Below are positions 11,278 to 24,700 of a stretch of 64,000 nucleotides of DNA, in pieces; the first letter of the stretch is position 1, and every line of letters starts with the position of its first letter. This stretch comes from Cryptomeria japonica (taxonomy: Eukaryota > Streptophyta > Pinopsida > Cupressales > Cupressaceae): contig NC_081410.1 of the NCBI RefSeq assembly GCF_030272615.1, positions 188,206,119 through 188,270,118 on the forward strand, read 5' to 3'. Under the pieces are notes generated by a model that was given only the letters and a program-made list of their open reading frames with translations, had not been told where the DNA came from and did no database searches. Both the position numbers and the translations under genes were made by a program.

Positions 11278-12058
11278 TGTAGACACCTAAAATTGTCATG
11301 TCTAATTAAATAAATATTTTATTTATTTAATTACTTTAGCCTAATTCTTCTATTAATTGAATAAATCTTTATTTATTTAATTAATTAATTTATCCTCTTC
11401 TAGCCTTATTTCTCATTTAAATAAATATATTTATTTATTTAAATTATCCTTTTCCTAAATTAAATAAATACTTTTATTTATTTAATTGATCTCACTTCTA
11501 TTAATTAAATAAATATTTATTTATTTAATTAATTCATTAACCTTTTCTACCTATAACACATGTCATTCATCTCTTAATTCATACACTACCTACCCTCTCA
11601 TTATTTAATTATTTCTTCTACCTAGCCTCTAATCATAGCCAACCATTTATCTTTTACACCTCTCAATCTTATCCCTCCATTTCTTATAGTATCTTCTATA
11701 TAAGGAGATGCTTCCTTCATTATCAACCCTAATCAACCTATGCATCCTAATCAATTGACTACACTCTTTCATATGCGATCAAGCCTACTTGCAACCACAT
11801 TTCCGTTCTTTGTTGAGCTCTTGTGCACAGAAAATTTGAGAGCAAATATATCAAGCAAGATCAATGGAGATAGGAAGAATGGAGATCCAAACCCTATTGG
11901 ACATGTGGTGGTATAATCTTTGTGATTTCATTTGATTTGCATTGTTTTAGGTAATCTTCATATGTTATGGTGGATCTTTGTTGTTGTTAGGCTAGGGTTT
12001 TGTAGTTGAATCTATTTAGTCTCTCAATATTATTGTTTATCTATTTTCACCATAAACA
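11278..12058 (+). repeat. Solo LTR of Ty3/gypsy family G1, with 5-bp target duplication
   Basis: Starts TGTAGACACC and ends CACCATAAACA. It is flanked on both sides by CATTG (11273-11277 and 12059-12063), the expected 5-bp target duplication. It closely resembles the LTRs of G1 (25476-26246 and 33589-34093) but is diverged. The first 250 bases are palindromic AT-rich blocks (AATTAAATAAAT). It interrupts the second CACTA gene. No internal sequence remains, which fits LTR-LTR recombination. Confidence 0.93.
11697..11704 (+). promoter_or_regulatory. TATA box of the solo LTR
   Basis: TATATAAG about 420 bases into the LTR. The matching position in the G1 5' LTR reads TATTTAAG. Confidence 0.5.
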
Positions 12059-12163
12059 CATTGCATTGCAGATGTTTGGGCCCACCATATGTAAAAGGTG
12101 GAACATCATAAGTGAACTAACCCTAATTCACTATTTTTATTTCACATCATTTCTAGAATAGCT

Positions 12164-12930
12164 TTCCTTTGATCCATTTCTTGAACTATATTAAAGACAG
12201 CTTAAGTTCATTTATGAATCTAATAGGTTTGTTTTTGCTTAAAAGGTGGAATGACCAAGAAAACAGGTTAAAATATGAACTCATAAACCGTATAGTTGAG
12301 TTGTTCGGAAATGACACATCAACAAAACTAAGCTCCTTGAAAATTATGGCACATATCTAAAGTATGTGAGGGACCAGTACAAGACATATTTAGAGAAGAA
12401 CGTAAAGTACGAGCATCCCCCCATGATTCCAAAGAGGGAGTGGAAGGACCTGATTTTGGATGTGAAGGAGAGAATTGAAAGGAAAAAAGGAAATACACCA
12501 CTAAATGTCAAAAGAAGGTATGTGATACTATTAAGAATGTAATTATGTACTAATTACTCTTTATATTTATATAATCTAACATATTTTAAACTTTTCATAG
12601 ACTGAGTGACACGTCAAAGGAAACCAAGGCAAGACAAGAAAAGCACGGGCAACACAAACTCGGCTTTGGTGGTTATATGAAACTTGTCGTACGAATTATA
12701 AGAATTAGTTAATAAAATATCGCACCAAAATATTTATAAATTGCAAACAATTATTTTTTATCAAACAATACAAGAAAAATTCATGATACTAAGAAAAAAT
12801 GTAGGGCTCTGAATTCAATAGAGCACCCCACAGAAGATGACAAGAGAATTGCCTACCAACAAGGCTATACAACCATGGTTGAACGACTACGAGAATTGAG
12901 TGGGAAAACATGATATTCTAGCGCATGCAT
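12164..12930 (+). pseudogene. Transposase_24-like (Ptta/En-Spm) region of the CACTA element
   Basis: The segment reads YLKYVRDQYKTYLEKNVKY, then PMIPKREWKDLILDV, then a donor after NVKRR at about 12516. It resumes at about 12600 with LSDTSKETKARQEKHGQHK and LGFGGYMKL, then has a later exon at about 12804-12914 with PTEDDKRIAYQQGYTT-like sequence. This order (basic region, conserved Trp, 'nR.k....H..G' block) resembles the plant Transposase_24 family that accompanies TNP2 in CACTA elements. A frame change around 12340-12360 and a stop near 12912 show decay. The match is by memory of the family pattern and is moderate. Confidence 0.45.
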
Positions 12931-13025
12931 CACACAGGTAAATAAGCTATATGAAAATAATTTCAAATTGAATACCTTACCAATAATCTATTTGATGTTA
13001 AGTTCCAACATAAAATGAATTTATT

Positions 13026-13725
13026 TGTTTTAATCAAGCAAGCAGTTATAACAATGCGCATGACATTGGAATGCAACCTGATAATTGTGGAACACAACCT
13101 CCACATGAAGGTCCGGATGTGCATCCCAGTAGTGGAGGTATTCATTTTCTATTCAAATTTTTTAATGTAATTATTAATACAAATAAACATTTTAAATTGT
13201 AATTGGTGTAAAAATTAAGGTAACCTTTTTTGTTAATATTTTAGAGCATGTAGTCAGTGGTGACCAAGTGGAGCATGATCTAGGTAGACAACATCAGGAA
13301 TGTGATGTTCCCCAATCAGGTAAAGAGGACCACTATTATTCCTTTAAACATAGTTAATTGCAATTGGTGTATTGATTAATGTAACCTTTCGTATTTCAAC
13401 TCTAGAGGATCTAGAGGGTGTTCAACATGTTGAGGTTGAGGCTAGACAAAATGAATTCGAAGATTATGTGGCCCCATCAGGTAAAGTGTGCCATGGTTAT
13501 GTGCTTTAAATTAATGAAATACTTGTAACAAAAATAAAAAATGATTTGAATTTAACCCATTTCTTTGTTATTGCAGAGGACCCCCCTTTGCATCAGTGTC
13601 CTCGTCCTCAGAAGAGGACTAGGCATACATCGAGATCATGAATAGAGGGTAAAACAACTGAAGAGGGGGTAAATGATGAAGAAAATGATGCTCCACTTAG
13701 ACTTTACATAGCTTCAAAAAAAAAA
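13026..13725 (+). pseudogene. 3' mini-exons of the second CACTA gene, tandemly duplicated
   Basis: Four short exons follow each other: about 13026-13137, 13246-13319, 13407-13480 and 13576-13725. The middle two each begin with GAG directly after an AG acceptor and end with CAGG/TAAAG donors (ECDVPQSG and DYVAPSG before the splice). Their introns share the segment AATTGCAATTGGTGTA and TAACCTTT, so exon plus intron were duplicated. The last exon encodes QCPRPQKRTRHTSRS and an acidic stretch before stops. Function unknown. Confidence 0.45.
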
Positions 13726-14313
13726 AAAATTAAAATGATTGTAATCTACATTATTTGATAATGACTGATTTTTATATGTTAATGAATGTAATTATGTGCT
13801 AATGAATGTTCATGAAGGATATGTGTTAATTAATATAGATGAATGTTGCATATTAATGAGTGTTAATGAATGTTATGTATTATTGAACATTATGTGATAA
13901 TGAATGAAAGTTATATTTTATTAATGGATGAAAATGAATGAATGCTAGACGTTAATGGGGAATTTAGAGTGATGTTAGGGGTGGGAGGGGCCAAATGAGC
14001 TTCCACCTTCACGTGGTTGGCCCTATTAAGTAGAGAATATTAAACTATTCTTGAAACCAAGTGAATCTCAATAAGATAACACACTTTTCAATATTTTATT
14101 TTGTTGCACAGTTGATCTTATTGAATAATGTATATTGAATCTTAATTGCAGGGTCCAACAGAGCCAACACGAACAACAACACCACAAGTAAGTGGTTTGT
14201 TTTTTAAATTTTTTTTCATGATAATCTAGGAAGGTTCATTTGCAATATTATGTGTAACTATGAAGGTGAAAAATTTATATTTTTTGTGTTATGACATTTA
14301 TTTTTTGTTTCAG

Positions 14314-15100
14314 GTCGATGACTTGGAAGAGGTCAGTGATTACTATCAAAACAAGGGTCTCTTTGATGAACTCATATCCATGTTTGTGATGAGCAGCAAC
14401 ACTGGAATGAACTTACATATTTATATATTCAAGATGATGAATATGATAATGTTGCCACTACTATCATGAACCATTCTCCAGAGGCATGGGATCATATGCA
14501 ATTCAAAGATGTAGTTAAAGTGGCCAATGTTGAATTGTACTACAAAGTTGTACACTTTTATTTGCACGAACACCCAAATCTTATTAATGACCTCTTGAAT
14601 GTCCTTGCCCTTAGGGTAGACCACACATGAGTGGTTGACATCATGCGTAAGGTATGGCTCTCAACTCTTTTATTATGTTACTATTTTTAGGATTACCGAG
14701 ATGTCTTTCACTTGGGTATTAAGTTTTTCTAGATGTTCTCTTTAGCAGCTATTTGGTTTGGAAAAATTTCATGAGTATCTTTTGTTCTGTTGTATTTGTT
14801 ATCCACGCTTGACATCTTCATCTTGTGAAGTCGTACATGGTTGCAATACAGAGAAACAATGTAGTTGTTGTTAATCTTTGAATGAAATTTATGTAGAAGA
14901 GGAAGATTATGATAGGCTTCAAGAATCTATAGATATGCATGATAACTTTGATCAGATAGGGCTTGCTTAGAGGGTGAGAGGAACTTCTCTATTGGTTCTT
15001 TCATTTATGTTAAAGTGGGATGTAATTTATCATTTGAATAGTTTTCTAATTATCTTCAATTTCAATTAGGTTGAGAAACATGAACTTCTTGAATTTCGGT
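14314..15100 (+). pseudogene. CHC: Clathrin heavy chain, exons from the distal-leg/hub region (broken)
   Basis: Clathrin heavy chain forms the three-legged coat of endocytic and Golgi vesicles. Exon 14314-14651 starts after TTTCAG with VDDLEEVSDYYQNKG. It then jumps to [20 protein letters not shown], so roughly 50 codons of the normal protein are missing there and the frame changes. It continues with WDHMQFKDV and [17 protein letters not shown], meets an in-frame TGA, and ends at a GTATGG donor. The next piece, about 14805-14973, has LVKSYMVAIQ, a frameshift, and [20 protein letters not shown] third starts at 15070 with VEKHELLEF and then falls apart. Introns are retained, so this is a non-processed copy. 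The remaining 3' exons are at 34.5-37.9 kb on the same strand, separated by transposons. Confidence 0.9.
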
Positions 15101-15995
15101 TAAACACTTTTCTATAATGAATTTTCAAAAAACCAATGACCCTTTGAGGAGGCAAATGATTCTTGAATTCTGTCTAGTTATATTTATTGCTTGCTGAAAA
15201 TTATGAAATGCTTACCTATAAATGTTTATGAAGTTGTGCCTGTATAAATTAAAAGTATGATTCCTTGATGAAGATTTCTTGTGAAAATACTTGATTTAAT
15301 TATATCAGATCAACAACAGACCAGTGCCTTCATTGCTTGTTGATTTCATACTATTTCAAATTAAAAGATCCTACGTATAACCATGGAGAGAGTTTTAATA
15401 ACTTATTTTCGAAACAACACCATCACATCAAAAGCATCTATATGGATTGTAACTGAAATATAAAATGCAGTTAGTCTTATTGAATTTTAACTTTGGTCTG
15501 AAAGACCAATAAGACAATTTGAAACTTTCCAACCAACCTTTCAAAGTGATGCTCAAACTGCAAATTGGTCTCAATCACAATAGCATAAGATAGCACATCA
15601 ACACAATCTAATAAAATAGATTTATCACATGGAACTAATCAATCAATTGAAAGGCATATACCATTCAGAATGAAGAACACTTGAAATTTATATTGAAAAT
15701 AGATAATCAAACCAATTGATTTCAATATGTATCATCCATCAATTTTCATATTTCCAGAAAACAAACTGCATAAGTGATGTATAAAATTGTCTTGATAAGA
15801 TCATAAAACTTGAGGTATCTCCCCCACTTGTTCTAAAAGATCCTCCATTTATAGATGAGGATTTAGTTTGAAAGTGAAAGGGCATACCCTTTCATTAAAA
15901 CTAAAACTAACAAAAACTAACTAAAAACTAATTTCCTAAAAAAATGTCTTTAAAATATGAACATATTATAAAAACATAGAAAAACATGACTCTGG
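15101..15995. other. Non-coding, AT-rich; former CHC intron or repeat edge
   Basis: No gene or RNA recognised. A purine-rich minus-strand segment (GTGGGGGAGATACC, about 15815-15830) may be the polypurine tract of the pseudo-ORF element that follows, but I could not locate its LTR. Confidence 0.4.
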
Positions 15996-15999
15996 GCTC

Positions 16000-18922
16000 C
16001 AACTTAGACATTAGGTCTGGTCTCCCAGCATCTTTCCGCACTTCTGGATATGCTCCATGTATTTCTCTGACTTATATGTGTCTGCATCGTGGATGATATC
16101 CCTGACAATGACTTCCAGCGTGACAAAGTTTTGCATTTGTTTCACAGTCTCTTTCAATTCAATTCCATCAATTTGGGTAATATCAAGGGTGGCATTGAGA
16201 AGACTATGACATTCTGAGATCCATACATCTTTATCCTTTATCTCACCCTTCTAATCAATTAACTCTGGGAAACCATGCTAAACAGTGTGTTTGCATTCAT
16301 CATATTCAATTTGTAATTGTTCATCAAATTTGTTGTGTTTAGCCAGCAACCTCTTTATTTTTTCAATTTCTTTTGTTTCCGCTTTGGCCATTGTTTTATC
16401 ATGCAACCTTGTTCCCAATCTATTTGAAATTCTATTGTGTGAAACTGCATTGTCCATGTTCTTTTGAAATATTGTCCAGAATTATTTCAGAAAGCCTTGT
16501 AAAACCTCAAATATTCTAGTTAGTAATACAACAGCAGCATCTGCCCTCACACTTTGCATCTATTTTATTATCCTTTTATTTTCTTGTTACAACTCCTCGT
16601 ATTTTTTCTTCCATTGAGAGCTATTCAGAGTAAGAACCATTGGCACCTGATGCCCACTTCTCCTTAGTGTTTCTTCATACAATGCCTTGTACTGGTTCCT
16701 CTCCCTCACTACTCTGACCATCTATGCTTTATTGAATTTTGAAATATCCACTCCGATCATATCAGTAGAAATAATTGGATCAATTTCACCAACTTTTAGT
16801 TTCATCATATGGCCAAAGGCCTTGTCAACATCAATGATCTTTGGTATCTTGTGGGGAGGGTACAGAGCCCATAAAATCAAAGATTCCTTATCCTAATAAA
16901 ATCTTGAACCAATAAATACATCATTTACACCTTGTATATCCAATTTGAATTCCTTTTTTTCTGAATGCAATAAACTGTCAAAGATAAAAGAAGCATCGAG
17001 GTCCCATCCGGGAAACAAAATCACCCCACCCTTTGTAAGCAGTTGCCTCCCCTTTTGAGGGGTCATTGTGGTTATCTCTGCATCAATTTCCTCTTTTAAT
17101 TTCTTTAACAACTCACCCTCATTATCAGGCGTTATGTTGGGAATAGAGTCCCTCAATTTCTTCCCTTTAAAATTGTACAAGAATGATTTAAATTCTATGG
17201 AATGAATAAAAACATCATCAGCAACAAAAGCAAAAACTCCTCTAACCGAGAGTCAGCATGAACTTCTAATGATGTCTCTATTTGGCCCTACATGTCTAGA
17301 TCTTCTTCCTTCTCTGGCACTTTCCATCTAGAGCCAACTACATTCTCATCAGATTCACTTTCTACCTCCTCCTCCTCGGTTTCAATTTCGTGGAGTCTTC
17401 ATCTCTTTTCTGCCAGTTCATTATTCAGTTGATCAATTACCTCTTTGGCCTTTGAATCCTCCATGTTCCTGAAGATATCTTTAGCCTCAATACTAACATG
17501 CAAATAACCTCGCAAGTTCTGCCTCTTCTTGCAAGAGGAAATGTATCCTTTCGGATCATAGTTTTTCCTACCATAATGCTCAAACAAATTGTATTCTTCT
17601 ATCAGATTCTTATCAATTATTTCATAAGCTTTGGTTGACACTATGGTGAAATCACCAAAACTCAGTATCCCAGGTAGGAAGGCTTGCTTACGCATATCTA
17701 CAAAATGTTTAGCATTGGACACACTCAATTGCCTCACAATCTCTAGATAATCTATTCTGTCTAGTACTAGTTTTGGTAGCATGTAGGGGCTCCCCTCAAA
17801 TCCATATACTCTAAAACATGTAAAATCCTTATTCACAAACGAATCCCCCCAGTTATGATCAACAATATGTCTTTCATCATAATCCTTGGGTCTTAGGAAC
17901 CTCTTGATCTTGTTAGAGATAGACTCTTCACATGAAATACCATACATTTTGTACAATGGCATCACAATAAGTTCTTCAAACTTAATATAGTTGGACCTCA
18001 TATTCAAGAATCCCAAAGAGATGTCCACAATTGAATGGGTTTCTCCTCACCTTCCCTGTTCTTGGTATTTAATTTTAGGCCCTCAGACCAAAAACCCTTT
18101 ACATATCCATAAAATAACACTAGATGCATCAATAGTGAATAAAATTTGAAATTGGGATGAGTATCATCCCTAAGGTTTAAAAAACCTTCATGCAACCTCT
18201 CCACTAGATATGTTGCATAGTCAAAATGCCTAGGTTCATACATTTGTATATCAAAGGCTAACACCAGCAACCCAGTGCTTGCCAGATCAAGCACCTCCAC
18301 CCCTCCTACTTTCCCACACGACATAAATGTGTACTACAAGTAGTGTCTAAACAAATCAATGCTGAATGGTGGCCCGTCTTCCTCTGTTAATTTTCCTACC
18401 TGCCTCTTGTGAATGGAAAATTTCTAGCCAGTATATGTAGTGTCCATTCTGAGGTATACTTCCTCCAACTCCCCAAAGGATAAGAGCTTATCAAGACTAG
18501 GGTCTAAATTAAAAGCTTCATTTATGGTACCCACAGAAAATCTAATAAACGCTTCCCCATTTTGGAGTTGAATGCACCTCTTCATCGAATTATAATTCCT
18601 CACCAAAACCTCTTGCAATCTTATGTTTACAAAAACATTGGGGACTGTTAGCTTACCTAAATTTCTCATCCAAGGATTGCAAAGCAGCATCTCCTTGCTC
18701 CTTCTTAAATAGTGGAACTTAAATAGTTCATGTCCCCTTACCTTGGTCCAAACATCTTTGACCTCTCTATACTTATCTTCTAATTGGTCTCTCCCCGACA
18801 GGTGCTTCTTTGACCTTCTAGATTTTGGGTCGGGTGCCTGCATTTGGTCTATCTGCTTTCTTTTCCTTAGAGTCAGGGCTCTCGGTTGCCCTCTTCTTTC
18901 CTATTGAACTCGAAGATTGCAT
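16000..18922 (-). pseudogene. Repeat-derived protein of unknown function, coiled-coil C-terminus (broken)
   Basis: A long minus-strand coding trace. It begins with MQSSSSIGKKRATESPDSKE at 18922, changes frame near 18840, and continues as 18843-18424, 18324-18004, 18028-17399 and 17180-16893, with a degenerate tail to about 16000. Stretches include HELFKFHYLRRSKEMLLC, FVNIRLQEVLVRNYNSMK, YDERHIVDHNWGDSF and QAFLPGILSFGDFTIVSTKA; the C-terminal part is helical and coiled-coil-like. At least two frameshifts and several stops are present. I recognise no domain. Its size and decay suit a large ORF of another non-autonomous LTR element, but I found no bounding LTR pair, so the carrier is uncertain. 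Confidence 0.5.
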
Positions 18923-19239
18923 TTCTCCAAATACAATCCTCTGCTCTATTTTTCAAAGGCGCAATGTGTTCTATCTATGTATTCTTCTTTCACCAACGTA
19001 GTATTTAGACAAGACAATTTCTAGTTCTGTCGTATTCTTTTGTAATAATGAACTTCTCATAAAATTTGCCTCATGTGAACCATAGATGCATCTACTGCAA
19101 GTATTGAATAGAATGTTTTTAAAAAATTTGGTTTTGAATTTTGATATGACAATGGCCTGTCGGCATATGTCTCCTCGATGAATATTTCCCTTTTGGCACT
19201 CTCTGAACAACCCTTTATCTGCTTTGACATCTTACATTC

Positions 19240-20170
19240 TCTTATCAGGATACCCTAAGCCGATGACTCCTTTTCCTCCTCATCGGTATATCTCAAACTG
19301 ATATTCTCATCGGGCGTTGAGTGAGCTCATTTAGCATTATCGTGATAAGGATTGTTTCCCCAATGGGCTTCACCATCGGCACAGCTCTTCCTGATGCAAC
19401 CAGCTTCATCACCATGAGTCTTCCTGATAGTGTCTTCACTCCACTCAATCAGTCTGCTCCTTCATCGAGTATCAGGATAATCTGAAATGAAACATACTGA
19501 TAAGAAAATTCTTCCTGATAGAGTATGTTCCATCGGTATATGTTTCACCGATGATTTCTTCAGGCATCGGGGTGGCTCAAAGTAACACATACCGATCACT
19601 TTGGTTATACCGATGCACCTGGCTTCATCGCCATGAGTCTTCCTGATAGTTTCTTCACTCCACTTAATTAGTCCACTCCTTCATTGGGTATCAAGGTAAT
19701 CCAAAATGAAACATACCGATAAGCAAAGTCTTCTCAATAGAGTATGTTCCATCGGTATATGTTTCACCGATGATTTATTTGGGCATCAAGGTGGCTAAAA
19801 GTAACACATACCGATCACTTTGGTTACACCAATGGACTCTTCTTTTCTCCACTCTTATCGGTATGTCTTATCGATACCCTCATCGGCCATCGGCAAGACA
19901 ATTCTCCACTGCTATCACTAGTGTTTACTATGTCGATGGGTCATATCGGTATAGTTTTTGTGAATGCATCAATTCTCCTCAACTTTTCTCCTTGATTGGT
20001 ATAACTTTTATCGATGAGTACAACTTCGGCTTGCTATGCTCTCTCATCAGTAGATGGTATCCCGATGCAAAATTGGTCTTTGTTAGTTTAAGTGCCCTCA
20101 TCGGTATAACTTATACCAATAATGTAAAATTTCAATCATTTTCAACTCCTTCTTTAAGATACCAAAATTG
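19240..20170 (+). repeat. CATCGGTAT-rich repeat region with a 219-bp tandem duplication
   Basis: Dense in ATCGGTAT and ACCGAT words in both orientations. A segment starting CATGAGTCTTCCTGATAG at 19413 recurs at 19632, a 219-bp period running through about 19835. Both copies contain CCATCGGTATATGTTTCACC. No convincing coding content; possibly a degenerate LTR. Confidence 0.7.
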
Positions 20171-20399
20171 ATAATGGATTTAATACAATCTGAAGAAAAA
20201 CTCTGTTTTGCATGGGAGCTTTACCCTTTCTAATAATTACTTGTGAACTTTGATCAATCCCAAGAACCTGTTTTCCAAGCCTCCTCACCTCAAAAGAAAA
20301 TGCAGAGTGCTTAATCTTGTCTCAATGGCACCCTGAATATGCCCACTTGATGTTTGAATCTCTGGGGAGAAGTCACAAATGGATGGAGATTGTCACTAC

Positions 20400-21314
20400 T
20401 ATTAGAAACCAATAACACTGGGGGGGGGGGGGGGGGGGTGAATAAGTTTTATACCAGAATAGTAGATTTTAGCCTTAGCAAAACATTCATACACCAACCA
20501 ATATACCGATATAAACATAATTGAAAGAAGTAATGGAACCAATAAGCCAAACATATAAATGAGAATCATAATACATAGATTTATATGTGGAAAACCTCAA
20601 AGAGGAAAAATCACGGTGGGATATGTGACCCACAATATCAATTCACTGGCCATATGAAGAGATATTACAATCTGTGATGGGCCTGCACTTGCAGGAAGGC
20701 TTACAGCCTAGAGCACACTGCTCAATCACAATAGGAGCCTCACTAACTACATAACATACCTGACAACAATCCAGAGAATAGTGAACTGCTAGGATAGAAT
20801 CTTTTATGCCAGAATACAGTTTCGGTTAAAACCCTAACCTTTGTATCGAAATAACCCTTACAATGAATTCCTAACATACATAGTCTCTCAGAATGATTTT
20901 GCATCATATTACATTTCCATGTCCATTACATTACATCCATACCATATCAAAATGATCTTAATCAATTTTCCCTATATAGCCTATACAAAATTTATGCCTT
21001 ATGTCATCTTACAAGGATATATACAATATCAGATTACATGTCAGCCATATAACATAAATGAATAAACATAAAGACAAGTTGTCAATGTCGGATCTAAGAT
21101 GTGTTGGCATTCAATACTGATAACCTTTACTATACCATGTCGGTCTGCATTGCCGGTAACCAAAGAAGTCTTCTATCATGTTGGTGTCGATGTCGGTGCG
21201 AGTGTAGAGTCTGTAAAGTGCTTGTCGGTACACCATATGAATCTGGAACCCAAAATCATGTTGCCATCAATGACAACATAGTGAAACCAACCAATAGAGT
21301 GTCAATTACCAACA
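20400..21314 (-). repeat. 3' LTR of A2
   Basis: Minus strand starts TGTTGGTAATTGACAC at 21314 and ends at 20400. It includes a run of 18 G on the plus strand (20421-20438), where the other family members have GAGAGGGGGGTGAATCAGT. Bases 20878-21314 are repeated in the split 5' LTR (25373-25475 plus 34094-34429). Confidence 0.9.
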
Positions 21315-21332
21315 ATCTCCCCCTTTGGCATT
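21315..21332 (-). other. Polypurine tract of A2
   Basis: The minus strand reads CCAAAGGGGGAGAT immediately before the LTR start TGTTGG. The same tract precedes the 3' LTR of A3. Confidence 0.8.
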
Positions 21333-21719
21333 GATGGCAATGCTCATGTGAAAAATGCTCATGGTTTCAACTGTTGGTTTCATCCTGCCTTGCTCCCCTT
21401 GAGCTAAATAGGCAAAATACTCCAAAATTCCAAAATATTTGTAACTCCCCCTAATGTATGCAACTCTTCATTATTTTTCACATGTATACTACTCCCCCTT
21501 TGACATCAATGCCCAGAAATAAATGTAAAAAGAATGTCAAATAATAAGTATAGTACACTGAATACCTCCAAAAATGTCTTACCAGAGTTTGACCAATTTC
21601 AATATTTCCAGATAATCTTTCTCAAGTAACTCCACATAAGTATCCCAACCCATTTTGAATGTGTCAAAGATGGATACAAGTCCACTCAATAAATATGCAA
21701 GTGATTCTTTCTCAGTGAA

Positions 21720-24700
21720 TTATGTCAGTGTGGACTTTCTTAGCATATCCATGCATTCCCTCTTATGTACACAAAGTGAATCCAATCTTGGACTCACCAA
21801 ACCTCTAAGACTTCTAGCTCTCTGAATGATTTGGTCTCTTTCCTTTTCTAGAGCATAAATTTGGTTCTCCAAGGTTAAAATTTGTCCATCAATAGATGTT
21901 GTCAGTGAAATTAGTCCATCAAAAGAGTTAGCAATATTAGCAATTTTCTCATGTATCTCTTTTATCTTCTTATCTACATTTGTTGTAAGAGTCTCTATAT
22001 TACAACATACCCTGTATATGTTAGTACACTGTTTCAAAGAGTTTTCAATTAGAATAATTTTCTCCTTAATCTTCTTCTTCTCTATCTCAATGATCTAGTC
22101 AAAAGCGGCTCTCTTAGCCAAAATGGATCTTTCAAGTCCTTGTCGGTTGGAGATCTGTTGTAATGATTGAAATTTTTTTGAGATGTGCTCTGTGATTGCT
22201 TTAAGCTTGTTGGAAGGGCTCGCTTCATTCTCAATCTTACTTTCCAGGACCAATCTATGCAAAACAGTTATTGATTGATCTATTATCCCCTTATCTGTGG
22301 ATCCCTCCATCAGTTTTTGAGCATCCACCATCATCAGTTATGTGGGACTCATCTTCGTGATAGTTTTCTTTTCAACAAGAGAAGTGTCAATTGTTAACAA
22401 TGATGGACTCTCAACTAGTATCTTACTGGATTACCCTATTTCCTCTGGTGATTTATTCTTTATTTCCTTCTCACTTACACAGGTGGTTTTGCCACTTGGT
22501 GTAGTATGTGCAACTATCAATTCCTCTCTAGGAATAGTATCCTCAACTTATATATGAGTATTTGAAGGAAAATTATCCTCAATGTTAGTATCCTATACAA
22601 TGTTCTCAGCCTTAACTAGTGTTTCAATATGTGTCTGTACATTTGTGTTAACCGGTGGCTCAATTTCCACTATCTTGATATTCTTCAAAATTGTGGGTGG
22701 AGTGCCCATAACTCCTTTTCCTTTCCCTTCAACTGGTGTATCTACAGTCTCAGTTCTGGTCTTCGGTGAAGTAAAGAATCCTCTGTGTTCTCCCAAAAAT
22801 TTGATCCAAGCCTTCTGTGTTTCTTTTATTACCTCATTCATCCTTCCTAACATCAGGCTAGTTATTCTATGTTTGTTGTTAAAAACCTTTCTATCGACAA
22901 CCTCAATTGTTTTCTCCATCTCATCTGGAGCTATAGTAACATTGATAGCTAAAAGTTCATGCATCTTAATGTGTTTGTCTTTTTGCATTGCAGATAACCT
23001 TCTAGCATCTAACATGTTGTATAACTCTGTCGATATTTGATTTTCTATTTCAACTAATGCTTTCTTATAAATATCTAAATACAAAAGCACTGCTTCCTCT
23101 ACCTCTCTCTATTCATCAACTTCTAATGTATCATAATAGGACTTAACATTTTTCTGTATCCCATCCTTAGCAATTTCATCAATAATTTCAGCACAAGTCA
23201 TAGGTGGTATAATGGTTACATTACCACTCTCTAGTGCCAAATCAATGTCACTCTTCTTCCTCCTTCTGGTTGTAATGGATGCATCTATTGATGTGGCCTT
23301 AGGTGCCTTCTTTTATGTCGGTAACTTGATGGTGACCTTTCTTACCAATTGTTTCTTTGCTTCCACTTTAGGTTCTTCTGGTTTCTTTCTCACAACCCTT
23401 TTGAAAGCTAATGGTGTGTTATCTTCAGACTCAGAATTTGCAGTCACAGGTTCAATGTGAACTATCAGATCCTTTCTCTTCCTTCCTTTCTCTGGGATAA
23501 CATCAATAAGTTCCTTAATATCCTTTGAAACCTCCTACACAGACTTACTTGCCTTTCCTTCTTGTTTTTCCCTTTTCTTTCGGTTGAACTTGGTTTCAAC
23601 CTCAAGAGTCTTCTACTGAGTAGTTCCAAAGGTCTTCTCTGCCTCATCTATCTTTGCATCAAGTAGAATTTTTGCATATGCATCAAGAATTAATGCATCT
23701 ACCTCATAGCCCATTTCTGCTATCCATATCTATCGGGGCTTGACTACCTCCATGAGGGTCTCATCTTTCTTGACCATGAAACATATGTTGATAGAGTATT
23801 TCTCTACTATATGCTCCGTTAGAGTATTCTAGACCTCATAGATGTTTGGAAAGCTTTAAAGTAACCCCATACCTTATCATCCGTTAGACTTCCTAATGCA
23901 GCAATTGATTGCTTTAGCTGTCTTCTAATCGGGATGTCAAAAGCCCACTGCTTCATACCAAAACTAAGAGTATAATTCAAAAGGTATAGAATTAAGCAAA
24001 CCAATAGGTTTCCATACTGGAAGGTGTCCTTCTTCTCACCTTTGATTTTCCCTAAGTTGATCAACAATTCTTCAAGCATCCAGCGACAAAGATCTAACTC
24101 GATATTTTCTCTCATCATTCTATATGCTGCCAAAATACATGAACTGGAAATTGAATTCAGTCAGTTTGACTGAGTTACTTTGTAGCCTATAAACATGCTA
24201 CTAAACTTGATGTCAGTTTCAATGATAGTGCTAACCTTCATCGATCTCTTGTATGATGTGGCACTGGTGATCTTCCTCATGAAGTCGTTAGATACTTTCT
24301 TATCCGGATGTTGCCTTGTCGATGACAAGCCAGTAATTGCCTAGATGGATTCCTTAGTGATTTTATAGGGCCTGTCCAGCCATATGAACTTCCCATGTAC
24401 TCTTCTTAGTACATATCTAACTATTTCATCCTTGAACTTTGGAATATCCAGAATATTTGTGAACCCTAGATCTTTGATGTGTTGATATGTTGGTTTGATC
24501 TTACTAGATTCTCCCATGGGTTCATTCATATACATCCCTTTGATCTCTAAAGTGCCTAAGTCCTCTATATGAAAATGGATGTATTCCCTAACATCCTCTA
24601 CATATACCACTCCCTCCAGAATGCAAGAAAATGCTCCAACCAAATCTTCATTGGTGCCCACATGTGGGCACAGTTTCAAGATTGGCCTAGCCTGGTCCTT

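Noticed and set aside
22582-23040. Hydrophobic plus-strand frame of 152 codons that looks like a membrane protein
   Set aside because: Opposite-strand shadow of the helical block of A2 ORF2.
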